This document shows positions 29,850-38,115 of a stretch of DNA of 64,000 bases, in pieces. Numbering within the stretch: the first letter of the stretch is position 1; every line of letters begins with the position of its first letter. The stretch comes from a virus, in IMG/VR virus record IMGVR_UViG_3300020411_001722, positions 1 through 64,000 of that record. One strand, written 5' to 3'. The notes under the pieces are model-generated. The model saw only the letters and a program-made list of their open reading frames with translations. It made no database searches and was not told the origin of the DNA. A program made the translations under genes and the position numbers.

Positions 29850-30385
29850 TATGTCAACTTAATGTAACGGTTCTCTAACTCTGGTGGAATCGGATCTGTC
29901 TCACCTATGAATATATCCATTGCCATACTGATCCGTATATTATCTGTAGGATTCTCAGGTACACCATGCTGCATCTCACTAGGAAATACTGTCATCTCAC
30001 CTATACAGTTCTTATACTTCACACGCTCATACCACGTGCCTATCTCAGGGTCACCACGTAAGAATATATTAGCAGAGGTGTGACCTCTACCATGTGCATG
30101 TGGTTTAATACCTTCACCCTTCCTAAATGTATTTGCCCAACACTGAACAGTACATTTACCAAAGATTGCAATTAACTTAGGTACAACAATAGATTTAACT
30201 GGATCATCCTTTAAGTAGTTATAACACCAATGCCTACCAGATAATGAGTCAGGTGCAACTTGACCTTTACCTTTAAATACATCATCACCCATTGCTTTAA
30301 CATCATCCTCAATGTCAAGTATATGGTCAGCAATAATATTACTCTCAATAGAGGTTAAGAAATCGTAAGAAGTAATAGCAGTCAT
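29849..30385 (-). CDS. 2OG-Fe(II) oxygenase-like protein (178 aa)
   Basis: Putative ligands lie in KPHAHGRGHTSANIFLRG (His residues in an H-x-H context) and in MQHGVPEN (distal His), with Arg in DNIRISMAM for 2-oxoglutarate. The acidic first ligand is not the usual HxD, so activity is uncertain, although a family of phage oxygenase-like proteins shares this layout. It is coupled to the upstream PF13759-like gene through ATGA and to the downstream gene through TAATG. Confidence 0.65.
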   Translation of the reverse strand: MTAITSYDFLTSIESNIIADHILDIEDDVKAMGDDVFKGKGQVAPDSLSGRHWCYNYLKDDPVKSIVVPKLIAIFGKCTVQCWANTFRKGEGIKPHAHGRGHTSANIFLRGDPEIGTWYERVKYKNCIGEMTVFPSEMQHGVPENPTDNIRISMAMDIFIGETDPIPPELENRYIKLT

Positions 30386-31011
30386 AATGTTAGTAAATTA
30401 GTAAAGTCTCCATATGAACCATCCAACCAATAATTAAATGCTACAGAGTAACGGTGTTCATGTGATGTATTAGGTGCAACTGAATGTACACATGTAGATG
30501 GAAATAATGCTATCAATCCGTTTCTAGGTTTTATTGCCCATTCACTAGAATTTAATAGATTCATCTCATTTAATTTTGGCATGAATACTGGACTAATATA
30601 TGTTGGGTGATTAGTATCATTATGAAATGATAAATTACCTGAATTCTCATTGCATTGAATATATATTACCCCACTATAAAGACTATGAGCATGACTGTGA
30701 CTATGTGCACTATCACCATTTAAATGTCTAGTTGCCCATGAGCATGTATGTCTCAATGTATATTTTCTATCTACTGATAATTCACCATGTACAAAGAAGT
30801 CTAAATGTTTCTCAACTATTGCTCTAAGTTCTGGTATATTTTCTAATACTGTTTGACTCTCTGTACATGCACCATTATATTGTTTAATATCATCAATATA
30901 ATCTAAATCTTTAACACGTTGGAGTATTTCTGGTGTGATTATATCTTGTGCAAGATATAATGGTGTGGAGAACATAGGCATGATCTCCCATTTATCTGAG
31001 GGTGGTTTCAT
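30382..31011 (-). CDS. PF13759-type 2OG-Fe(II) oxygenase (209 aa)
   Basis: The product shows the family's FSTPLYLAQ near the start, AHSHSHAHSLYSGVIYIQ as the metal-binding strand, NSGNLSFHND, GLIALFPSTCVHSVAPN with the distal His, and HRYSVAFNYWL with the Arg ligand. This family is putative 2OG-Fe(II) oxygenases with largely unknown substrates. It is the last of four such genes here. The upstream 49-aa gene's stop overlaps its ATG. Confidence 0.8.
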   Translation of the reverse strand: MKPPSDKWEIMPMFSTPLYLAQDIITPEILQRVKDLDYIDDIKQYNGACTESQTVLENIPELRAIVEKHLDFFVHGELSVDRKYTLRHTCSWATRHLNGDSAHSHSHAHSLYSGVIYIQCNENSGNLSFHNDTNHPTYISPVFMPKLNEMNLLNSSEWAIKPRNGLIALFPSTCVHSVAPNTSHEHRYSVAFNYWLDGSYGDFTNLLTL

Positions 31012-31157
31012 AATATACGTTGTGCTAATGATCTAGCATGTGCATTGTGTTCAAGTAATTTGTGCATCCATATTCTCTCTTCGAGAGTAACAGTACGTTG
31101 CAACTTAATTCTATATAATATTTCACATAACCTCAACCTATATTCCCTGCTTAACAT
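31008..31157 (-). CDS. Small basic hypothetical protein (49 aa)
   Basis: ATG at 31157, inside the end of the upstream oxygenase gene, gives MLSREYRLRLCEILYRIKL followed by VTLEERIWMHKLLEHNAHA and RSLAQRIL. Its TGA overlaps the ATG of the next oxygenase as ATGA. The amphipathic helical pattern and LEERIW motif resemble small conserved cyanophage proteins. Function is unknown. Confidence 0.7.
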   Translation of the reverse strand: MLSREYRLRLCEILYRIKLQRTVTLEERIWMHKLLEHNAHARSLAQRIL

Positions 31158-31797
31158 AATTCCAATCTGGTTCTCGATATGAATCCATTATTAATCGTCT
31201 AGTAGGTGCACTAAAGTCACCACACAACATAATATTAAAACCTAGAGAATATCTATCCTCAGTATTATTATTAATACCAGTATAATGATCTACATGAGAT
31301 GGAAAACATACAATCATACCATTCTCAGGTCTAATATTCCATTTACGACTGTTCTGTATATTATCCTCCCACACTGGTGGATCTAATGTACCTGTATTCC
31401 ATGTAGCATGATTATATGATGCTTCAAATATAAGATCCCCACTATCTTCTGGAACATCAAGATATAAACAACCAGTGAACATACTATTTGTATGTCCATG
31501 TCTATTAGCACTATGACCTGTAGGATGTTTGTTAACCCAACTACACACAATATCCATGTGCATATGATCCTCAATTGCTAAGAATTTATAGATATATTCT
31601 GCACAATGTTCAATGCAAAGTTGTTTTAAATCTGGATATTTCTCCAGTATTTGTTCATCAACTGTACAACTTCCATCTAATTGTTTAGGATAGTCATGAT
31701 ATTCTTCATTCTTGATATCATCAAGAGTTTTTCTTGATATTCTATTTTCATATGTTCTAACCGATAATGGTGTAGAAAATAGTGGGAATACTTCCAT
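31138..31797 (-). CDS. PF13759-type 2OG-Fe(II) oxygenase (219 aa)
   Basis: Family features: PLFSTPLSVRTYE at the N-terminus, GHSANRHGHTNSMFTGCLYL as the metal strand, DSGDLIFEAS, MIVCFPSHVDHYTGINNN with the distal His and DRYSLGFNIML with the Arg ligand. It is closest in layout to the 209-aa protein next to it, suggesting a local duplication with the 49-aa gene between. It starts 1 nt from the stop of the 71-aa gene. Confidence 0.8.
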   Translation of the reverse strand: MEVFPLFSTPLSVRTYENRISRKTLDDIKNEEYHDYPKQLDGSCTVDEQILEKYPDLKQLCIEHCAEYIYKFLAIEDHMHMDIVCSWVNKHPTGHSANRHGHTNSMFTGCLYLDVPEDSGDLIFEASYNHATWNTGTLDPPVWEDNIQNSRKWNIRPENGMIVCFPSHVDHYTGINNNTEDRYSLGFNIMLCGDFSAPTRRLIMDSYREPDWNYVKQGI

Positions 31798-32012
31798 TAT
31801 GTTTCTGGATGTCTGTGTACATTCTTAAGTGGTGAATCATACCGTAGATGCAGCACTTCACCTATTTCCATGATATAATCCTTTTCTTCCTGTGTTAGTT
31901 CACCATGCTTCTGGTGTAAATCCTTAATCAGTAATAATACTGCTTTCTTAAGCAATCCCTTAGCACCCTTTGTAATATATGGACTATGAAGTCCTAAAGG
32001 ATAAGTTGTCAT
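31797..32012 (-). CDS. Small conserved hypothetical protein (71 aa)
   Basis: The frame opens at 32039, but the ATG at 32012 is preferred because GGGAG lies about 9 nt before it and the promoter -10 at 32040-32045 abuts the upper start. The product begins MTTYPLGLHSPYITKGAKG and is a basic-then-acidic helical protein with LTQEEKDYIMEIGEVLHLRY. I do not recognise a function. Confidence 0.65.
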   Translation of the reverse strand: MTTYPLGLHSPYITKGAKGLLKKAVLLLIKDLHQKHGELTQEEKDYIMEIGEVLHLRYDSPLKNVHRHPET

Positions 32013-32039
32013 AGTGTAACTCCCAGTGTTTTGACCCAT

Positions 32040-32067
32040 ATTATATCTATAAGAACCCCCCAGTCAA
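32040..32067 (-). promoter_or_regulatory. Strong sigma70-like promoter inside the oxygenase cassette
   Basis: Minus strand: TTGACT (32062-32067, 5 of 6 of the -35 consensus), 16 nt spacer, then perfect TATAAT (32040-32045). It lies in the short gap between the JmjC-like gene and the 71-aa gene, and it would drive the left half of the cassette independently of the late promoters. Confidence 0.75.
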
Positions 32068-32777
32068 ATGTTTATGTTGGTAAGAGTATATTCCCTACGA
32101 TCTGACTGTGGCATATCTAAACCATGCCACAACGGAATACTCATACTCAAACGAGCATTTTTGGACGGATGGGCACAGTGATAACTGCGGGATGGTATGT
32201 ATATCATATCACCTGGTGTCAAGACCACATCCATTAATGGTTCACCTAAGTATGATTCATCACCATTGAATATAAATGAACCATGTTTAATCAGTGTGCT
32301 ACACCTCTCATTATATACTTTCCAGTGTGTCTCACCTATGAGTTGCATAATAAAATTTGATGGTTGATCCCAGTGTATATTAAATGACTTAGATCCCTTA
32401 CCAGTAGCACCATACAAATGTATATCACAATGTATATCAAATGTTTTCTCTATTTTATCTAACAACTCATCACAATGTCTATTGTGGTGACCATACATTC
32501 CTATAACAAATGTATCATTATTATTAACATGTTTAAATATCTCATCTTTCCTAGGATGTTGAGCATTTAACCATGTTTCTGTTGCTTGTGCAAGATGAAC
32601 CTTATTACTCTTCTTATCTAATATTTCAACATGATAGTTCCAAGGATTGTTGAGACAATCCTGTACATCCTTCCATGTAGCATAGTCCTCTGGTGTGTCG
32701 CATACCTTCTCAAATACTAAAGGTACATCACCAACATAATAATGTTCAGGATTTAGAAAGGTAGTTGAAATGGACAT
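32064..32777 (-). CDS. JmjC/cupin-like oxygenase (237 aa)
   Basis: The C-terminal half has a cupin core: FNIHWDQPSNFIMQLIGETH with the HxD iron ligands, WKVYNERCST, LTPGDMIYIPSRSYHCAHPS with the distal His, and SMSIPLWHG. This is the pattern of JmjC-type hydroxylases of the Cupin_4/ROXA group, many of which hydroxylate proteins. A GAGGAGGG ribosome binding site stands 3-4 nt before the ATG, which lies inside the end of the upstream gene. Confidence 0.8.
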   Translation of the reverse strand: MSISTTFLNPEHYYVGDVPLVFEKVCDTPEDYATWKDVQDCLNNPWNYHVEILDKKSNKVHLAQATETWLNAQHPRKDEIFKHVNNNDTFVIGMYGHHNRHCDELLDKIEKTFDIHCDIHLYGATGKGSKSFNIHWDQPSNFIMQLIGETHWKVYNERCSTLIKHGSFIFNGDESYLGEPLMDVVLTPGDMIYIPSRSYHCAHPSKNARLSMSIPLWHGLDMPQSDRREYTLTNINI

Positions 32778-33499
32778 TTACCCTCCTCATCTTTATTCAA
32801 TCTGTTCATAATAATACTCCATGATTTAAATGGTTGCCAGTCCTTAAACTCTCTGTCTTGCCACAATCTTCTAACCATGTCCTTACCTTCAGGTATAGAT
32901 CTCTCTAACCTGAAATCACTGGTCTTATGTGGCATGTCATCAAAGAATCGAACAGTACATAATGGTTCACCACGTCTAATAAGTATATCCTTATCAAAAG
33001 TCTTAATGACCATACCTATAGTCATAGGTCTTAACCAATTTGATATTGGAAAATGACCTGACACTACTTCAAAATTATGTTGTGATGGGTGTCCAGTAAA
33101 CTCTACCCATACCTTCTTATGCTTAGTCCAGAATAAATGTAAGTATTGTATCTCTACCTCTGGATACTCTCCATCCCACCATCCATTTCTAACTTGAAAT
33201 AATCTATTAAACTGATCCTGACCATTACATTTATCAGAACCAATCATCTTATTCGTACTATCAATACGAAAATGTATATCAATAGGTGTATACAATGTAT
33301 ATCTATTCTTCATCCAACTCTTATTTGCTGGACAATGATAGTGGTCATGTGTATTGTCTAGATCATCCCTATGTGGTGTAGGTTCAATAATATAATCATC
33401 AGGAAATGTAGGACGTTGAAAATCCTCCCAACCTGAGATACCCAACCTACCTTGTGTACTATCAGGGATAGTTGATGTCCAATTAATTACTTTACTCAT
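32753..33499 (-). CDS. DUF6065-like protein A (248 aa)
   Basis: The Met at 33499 is preferred over that at 33514 because it overlaps the upstream stop in the style of its neighbours (ATGAGTAA). The product shows CPANKSWMKNRYTLYTPIDI near residue 57, VEFTGHPSQHNFEVVSGHFP in the middle and IRRGEPLCTVRFFDD near the end. The layout (CP, W, P-x-D, a G-H beta strand and an RG-x-P-L-C-x-V end) resembles the uncharacterised DUF6065 family and the 239-aa protein at 35263. The family name is a guess from memory. Confidence 0.5.
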   Translation of the reverse strand: MSKVINWTSTIPDSTQGRLGISGWEDFQRPTFPDDYIIEPTPHRDDLDNTHDHYHCPANKSWMKNRYTLYTPIDIHFRIDSTNKMIGSDKCNGQDQFNRLFQVRNGWWDGEYPEVEIQYLHLFWTKHKKVWVEFTGHPSQHNFEVVSGHFPISNWLRPMTIGMVIKTFDKDILIRRGEPLCTVRFFDDMPHKTSDFRLERSIPEGKDMVRRLWQDREFKDWQPFKSWSIIMNRLNKDEEGKCPFQLPF

Positions 33500-34169
33500 G
33501 TGCGTTACCATCAATCCACATAGTAGTTGCCTTTGGATCTAGACCACGTTTAACTATAAGATTAAATGCTAATGATATACGTTCCTCATCAGTATTATTT
33601 GTTGATACATCATGTGGAACCCAACCAGGAAATAATATAAGTTTATTTACCATTGGTGGATATGTATAAGAACCCCAAGTACATGGTGTATCACCTTTAC
33701 TACCAGTAGAATAAGATCCCATACTTTTATATAAATGTGTCTCTAACAGATTACGTCTCACACTTAAACTACCACAGTCACCCTCTGGTACTTGTATATA
33801 AGTAGCACCACCAAATACAACACCAGGATGTGTATGAACTGATATCTTATCGCCAGGTGGTGTGAATACAAACCAGAAATTATCCATCTCAACATGTGAG
33901 TTGAATGGTGCCATATCATAATAACATTCCTTTGCTTTAGTCTCAACCTGATCGATCATATCACCTACAGGGCAAGAATGACCACGATAATCATCTGCAT
34001 TAAGATATTTTGATTCGTAACTTCCACCATCCATTTGAGTGAGTGCATCAACAATACGTCTATCACCTCTCACCTCACGTTGTGACTGTGCAAAGTCAAG
34101 TAGACCTTCAATCTGAAGATCTATATCACCATGCCACACTGGTGTTGGAAATAAGAATTCACACTCCAT
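33492..34169 (-). CDS. PF13759-type 2OG-Fe(II) oxygenase (225 aa)
   Basis: The ATG at 34169 (MECEFLFPTPVWHGDI) is chosen because LFPTPVW is the family's normal N-terminus. Ligand motifs: KISVHTHPGVVFGGATYIQV, GDCGSLSV, KLILFPGWVPHDVSTNN and ERISLAFNLIV. The HTHPG metal strand matches the next protein upstream (HTHPGSVLSG), so the two are recent relatives. They form the second pair of such genes. Confidence 0.85.
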   Translation of the reverse strand: MECEFLFPTPVWHGDIDLQIEGLLDFAQSQREVRGDRRIVDALTQMDGGSYESKYLNADDYRGHSCPVGDMIDQVETKAKECYYDMAPFNSHVEMDNFWFVFTPPGDKISVHTHPGVVFGGATYIQVPEGDCGSLSVRRNLLETHLYKSMGSYSTGSKGDTPCTWGSYTYPPMVNKLILFPGWVPHDVSTNNTDEERISLAFNLIVKRGLDPKATTMWIDGNAHE

Positions 34170-34836
34170 AATGTTTAGCAACCTCTCCAAAATATGCTGA
34201 CTCATTCTCTATTTGAGGAGTCAAATTAAATGATACTGATATACGATCTTCTACATTATGACCTGCTTCTACACCATGTGGTAACCATGCAGGGAAGAAC
34301 ATTAAACGACCAGCGACAGGTGGATATGCCATCTGACTCCAACACCAAGGTGTATCCTCACCACCTTCACATGATGACTGCATGACACCAGCAGATGCAA
34401 AGAGAAAAGCAGATGTATGATCCCTATGGAATATTAAATCACCACTATCAGGTGGTGTTTTAACATAATATACACCAGACAATACAGAACCAGGATGTGT
34501 ATGAGTTACATTATAATCTCCACTATTAGAGTTATTAATGTTCATCCATATATTTGCTAACCTGACGTTACAACCCCAAGGTTTAAACCTAGCATGTATA
34601 TCTTCACCTAATGCTTTAATTCTTCTTGCTAAATCACCTAACGCATGGTCAGAATCCAGCATGTCCTCACCATCAAAATCAGGTGATTGAAAACCACCTA
34701 CATTTGATCTGGACATGCCCTTACCTTTATCTCTTACACTATAACAAAATGAGGCAATTGCGTCATTATCAACATCTAACTCTGTCCACCATATAGGTGT
34801 AGGAAAGAGTAATTCCTCCATCAAGTTGTCTGCCAT
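34159..34836 (-). CDS. PF13759-type 2OG-Fe(II) oxygenase (225 aa)
   Basis: Family motifs: LLFPTPIWWTELDV, NVTHTHPGSVLSGVYYVKTP, DSGDLIFHRDHTSAF, RLMFFPAWLPHGVEAGHN and DRISVSFNL. All expected metal and co-substrate residues are present. It starts by TAATG overlap with the upstream gene and shares the HTHPG strand and overall length with the gene downstream. Confidence 0.85.
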   Translation of the reverse strand: MADNLMEELLFPTPIWWTELDVDNDAIASFCYSVRDKGKGMSRSNVGGFQSPDFDGEDMLDSDHALGDLARRIKALGEDIHARFKPWGCNVRLANIWMNINNSNSGDYNVTHTHPGSVLSGVYYVKTPPDSGDLIFHRDHTSAFLFASAGVMQSSCEGGEDTPWCWSQMAYPPVAGRLMFFPAWLPHGVEAGHNVEDRISVSFNLTPQIENESAYFGEVAKHYGV

Positions 34837-35270
34837 TACACACCAGTTTTAACATCTGGTGCATTTGGATCAGGTACCCAATCTGCTAGATCTTCAAAAC
34901 CTGCTTTACCTTTAACTCTAACCTTTGGTGATGGTTTCTTAGGTATCTCTACATATGTCCTTGCTTCTTCACCCTTAACCTGTGTTAGAAACAAGTTCAA
35001 TGCATCAAGACCACCTTCAAGTTTAACCACTTCATCTCTTAATGATTGTACTTCTCTAAGGTCAAATGTATTATTACCTTGCTGTGGTTTATTACATATT
35101 GCATCCACCTGACTCTTAAGAACCAAATACCTATCATATTTAATAGCGTGTTGTGCTTTAAGATTTTCAAACAACTGATCAAATGTAATTAGATCAGTTT
35201 CCTCTCTTGGTGCCAGATCAGGATCATTTTTGAGTTCTAGATCTTCAATCTTGGTTACTTCTTCAGTCAT
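34836..35270 (-). CDS. Coiled-coil hypothetical protein (144 aa)
   Basis: The Met at 35270 is chosen: it overlaps the upstream stop (ATGACTGA), whereas the Met at 35309 needs a longer overlap. The product starts MTEEVTKIEDLELKNDPDLA and has a long amphipathic helix from about residue 32 to 105 (LRDEVVKLEGGLDALNLFLT). It ends in a Lys/Pro/Asp-rich tail. No family is recognised. It may serve as a scaffold or adaptor for the enzymes around it. Confidence 0.6.
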   Translation of the reverse strand: MTEEVTKIEDLELKNDPDLAPREETDLITFDQLFENLKAQHAIKYDRYLVLKSQVDAICNKPQQGNNTFDLREVQSLRDEVVKLEGGLDALNLFLTQVKGEEARTYVEIPKKPSPKVRVKGKAGFEDLADWVPDPNAPDVKTGV

Positions 35271-35982
35271 AATAGTTCTTAATAATTTTTGAGTTGTTTC
35301 TAACGACACTGGGTGTGTCAGGTTTGAATTTAGTATCCATACTATAATTTATAGCATTTTCAAACCTCATATCTTTAGCAGTTGCATCTTCTACAACATA
35401 GTCCCAAGATCTTATTGAATCTCTAAGAATAGGTGTGAGTTGTAAGAGTGGTGTTCCCGCCTCAATTAAGGTTTCTCCCTCCTTAATATGCCAGTATAGT
35501 TGTGCATTTAATTGTGGAACCTTAGATGGATCTAATAGACCTGTTGCTGCGGTAAACCGTTTCTCTCCATTATATAGCACTGGAGACTGTATGAATACTA
35601 TGTCTTTACGTGCTGACACCCTCCAAGTAGTACCAATCTTAATTACAGAATTAATACTATTAGGTGGTGCTGAAGATTTTGCTTGCTTACCATCATGTAC
35701 ACCAATAAATCCTGAATCACTATCAAGTAGAGTTGGTGCTTCCCAATCTACTGACTCCATATCACCATTGGTCTTGATTATTAAATCACATGGCATAGGT
35801 AATATAAAACCTAGATTACCATATAATTTAATACCTGGGCATTTACTGGCATGTTTCTGCTTAGTAGCATGTTCACATGCACCAATACTCCTCTTTAACT
35901 TAGTTGCAGGGATTATTGGGTGGCAATCCTTGACACCAGGGCAAGTTGACCAAAATCTAATTGGTGGTTTCTTCTTGAACAT
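35263..35982 (-). CDS. DUF6065-like protein B (239 aa)
   Basis: The product contains PPIRFWSTCPGVKDCHPIIP near the start, LYGNLGFILPMPCDLIIKTN (Leu/Pro-rich core), and HIKEGETLIEAGTPLLQLTP near the end. The same order of Cys-Pro, a hydrophobic P-x-D strand and an E-x-G-T-P-L ending is seen in the protein at 32753. It overlaps the halogenase stop by 26 nt and would be translated with it. No catalytic residues are obvious. Confidence 0.5.
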   Translation of the reverse strand: MFKKKPPIRFWSTCPGVKDCHPIIPATKLKRSIGACEHATKQKHASKCPGIKLYGNLGFILPMPCDLIIKTNGDMESVDWEAPTLLDSDSGFIGVHDGKQAKSSAPPNSINSVIKIGTTWRVSARKDIVFIQSPVLYNGEKRFTAATGLLDPSKVPQLNAQLYWHIKEGETLIEAGTPLLQLTPILRDSIRSWDYVVEDATAKDMRFENAINYSMDTKFKPDTPSVVRNNSKIIKNYYD

Positions 35983-37525
35983 TGTATATGTTATCCAATA
36001 AGTATTGCCAAGACGATTTACATCCGTTGATGTATTCTAACGCTTCTGCCTGTGCTTTGTCAACTACCTTATCCCACTCCTCAACTGGTGCTTCACCATA
36101 TTTAAAAGTCTTATGCTTCATTCCTATAGATCTAAGAGGTGAATAGTTATTACCAGCAAGTACATATAAATCTCCTGCAAATTGTTCAGGAAAATCATAA
36201 GTCTTATACTTACATACACTTAGATCTCTAAAAGGATTATCCTCTGGATGTGGCATATTTGTATGATCTCGATGATAATCAATATCCTCAGTCACATGCC
36301 TCCAATACTTTGTATCTCTACGCATTGAAAATGCATAATGCCATGCAATAAAGTCAGAGAAACCTTCCATCTCTCTACTTGCTGCTTCATTAAATAAATC
36401 CTTTTCAATACTACCTATAACACCCTCACGATTCTCTAGAGTACCAATCAATCTGATTATATTCTCATGTGTTGTTAATAATCCTGTTGATTCTAATGGT
36501 TCTAAGAAACCATATGATAACCCAATCGCTACAACATTCTTATACCATGCTGACTCATGCTTACCATTTTTAATATCAATAGTCTTTAACTCAGGTGGCA
36601 TATAATGTGGATATACTTCCTCTATATGCTCACGAAATTCTTTCTCTGCACCCTCTTGATCCTGATATAAATCAGACCAAACATATCCTGCACCAGTTCT
36701 ATTCCATAAAGGAACACTCCATGCCCAACCATTACCTAAAGCATATCCATTAGTAAAGTTCTTTACTTCACCTGTATCATCACCCCAATGAGGTATTCTA
36801 CACACTGTTGCTTTATTATTAGGAAGAATATCTTTATATGAATGATGCTTCACACACATATATTCTTCAAGTAACAGTGATTTAAATCCTGTACAATCAA
36901 TAAACAAATCTGCTGTGAAATCACCAGCAGATGTCTTTAAGGTTTCAATACCTCTATCAGACTCAGTAAAATCTAATACATCTGCTGATACATGTTTAAT
37001 ATTCTTACATACATTATTCTTTAACCACTGACCAAACTTAATTGAATCCATATGATAAGAATAATCCTTACCAAAGGAACCCCACCTACCCTCACTATCT
37101 AATTTATTCTCTTCCATTAGCAAGGTATTACCATTTACTAACCTTGCAAAGGTATTAGGATTACCATACTTTTCTGGATATGCATCTCTCAAATACCAAA
37201 AAGTTTGTAATCCTGCTGGTAATGATTCATCAGATGGTTCAACAAATGGATAATCCCAATATGTACCATCATTCTTATAGAAATTAGTAAATCTTATTCC
37301 TACCTTATAGGTAGCATCACATTCTTGCATCCACTCCTTATCTTCTATTCCAAGAAGTCGCATGAAAAAATTAATATGCCCCAAAGTAGATTCCCCGACT
37401 CCTATGGTAGGAACGTTCGGGGATTCTATTAGAGTTACATTGTAGTCAGGGAGCATCCTTTCAAATGCTGCTGCGGTCATCCATCCAGAGGATCCACCGC
37501 CCACGATAATAACATTACGAATCAT
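35957..37525 (-). CDS. Flavin-dependent tryptophan-halogenase-like enzyme
   Basis: The 522-aa product has all hallmark motifs of the PrnA-type family. GGGSSGWM binds FAD at residues 9-16, and GVGESTL lies at 42-48. The catalytic Lys sits in ATYKVGIRF near residue 74, and the diagnostic WxWxxP motif is WAWSVPLW. LSYGFLEPLESTGL matches the family's Glu-Pro-Leu-Glu-Ser segment. These enzymes use reduced FAD, oxygen and halide to halogenate aromatic carbons. A marine cyanophage member (VirX1) has been characterised and prefers iodide, which suits a seawater setting. A flavin reductase is not seen in the window. Substrate is unknown; specificity for free Trp is not shown. It is followed by the oxygenase cassette. 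Confidence 0.92.
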   Translation of the reverse strand: MIRNVIIVGGGSSGWMTAAAFERMLPDYNVTLIESPNVPTIGVGESTLGHINFFMRLLGIEDKEWMQECDATYKVGIRFTNFYKNDGTYWDYPFVEPSDESLPAGLQTFWYLRDAYPEKYGNPNTFARLVNGNTLLMEENKLDSEGRWGSFGKDYSYHMDSIKFGQWLKNNVCKNIKHVSADVLDFTESDRGIETLKTSAGDFTADLFIDCTGFKSLLLEEYMCVKHHSYKDILPNNKATVCRIPHWGDDTGEVKNFTNGYALGNGWAWSVPLWNRTGAGYVWSDLYQDQEGAEKEFREHIEEVYPHYMPPELKTIDIKNGKHESAWYKNVVAIGLSYGFLEPLESTGLLTTHENIIRLIGTLENREGVIGSIEKDLFNEAASREMEGFSDFIAWHYAFSMRRDTKYWRHVTEDIDYHRDHTNMPHPEDNPFRDLSVCKYKTYDFPEQFAGDLYVLAGNNYSPLRSIGMKHKTFKYGEAPVEEWDKVVDKAQAEALEYINGCKSSWQYLLDNIYNVQEETTN

Positions 37526-37532
37526 AAATCAA

Positions 37533-38114
37533 TTAGTTGTAGTCTTCGTCTTTCTCCTCTCTTGGTAATACTGGTTCAGTTTCAGCATTGTCCCATTTAC
37601 ATCCATCACCTTCAACCATATATTTTACATAGGTTTGGTACTGTTTGTCAATCTTTAATGAAGGATACTCTGCTTCTGCCTCTTCACGAGTCCACCATGC
37701 AGGTATTAAATCATTGTGTTCCCAAGGTTGGTATGGATCCCAAGGTTTTCCAGTTTCAGGATCGATCTGGATGTCACCATACTTCTCTTTTGCTTCTATC
37801 TTTACAGATTCAATTGCTCTAAAGAATTTACCTTTCTTAGCATCCTCACCAAATAGTCCATCCTTTATATCATCATAGATACGTGCAAGTTGTGAACCCT
37901 GATCACCATATCCTACAACTCTTGCTTGTAATGGATCTACGTGGTTATGATTTGGAATCCACTCATTGAATTCCATTTTCCAGTCGAGTGTTACCTCGTC
38001 AGGTGCGTCTACCCAATGGAGTTTAGCACCAGGACCAGTATATACATCAAACTCATCTCCAGGTTCGACGATATCTGTTATATGTCCAGATTGTTGAATT
38101 AATGCTCTTTTCAT
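37533..38114 (-). CDS. Tail-associated hypothetical protein (193 aa)
   Basis: The 193-aa product has a small N-terminal beta domain (GDEFDVYTGPGAKLHWVDAP), then a segment ARVVGYGDQGSQLARIYDDI followed by KDGLFGEDAKKGKFFRAIES. This segment resembles XkdW-like and tail-fibre-assembly helical pieces that usually read Y-G-S-I-G-D-Q-L-D-x-x-Y-H-D-I. The C-terminus is acidic. It lies between the adhesin genes and the halogenase, 2 nt from the former. A tail-assembly role is inferred, not shown. Confidence 0.55.
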   Translation of the reverse strand: MKRALIQQSGHITDIVEPGDEFDVYTGPGAKLHWVDAPDEVTLDWKMEFNEWIPNHNHVDPLQARVVGYGDQGSQLARIYDDIKDGLFGEDAKKGKFFRAIESVKIEAKEKYGDIQIDPETGKPWDPYQPWEHNDLIPAWWTREEAEAEYPSLKIDKQYQTYVKYMVEGDGCKWDNAETEPVLPREEKDEDYN

Positions 38115-38115
38115 T

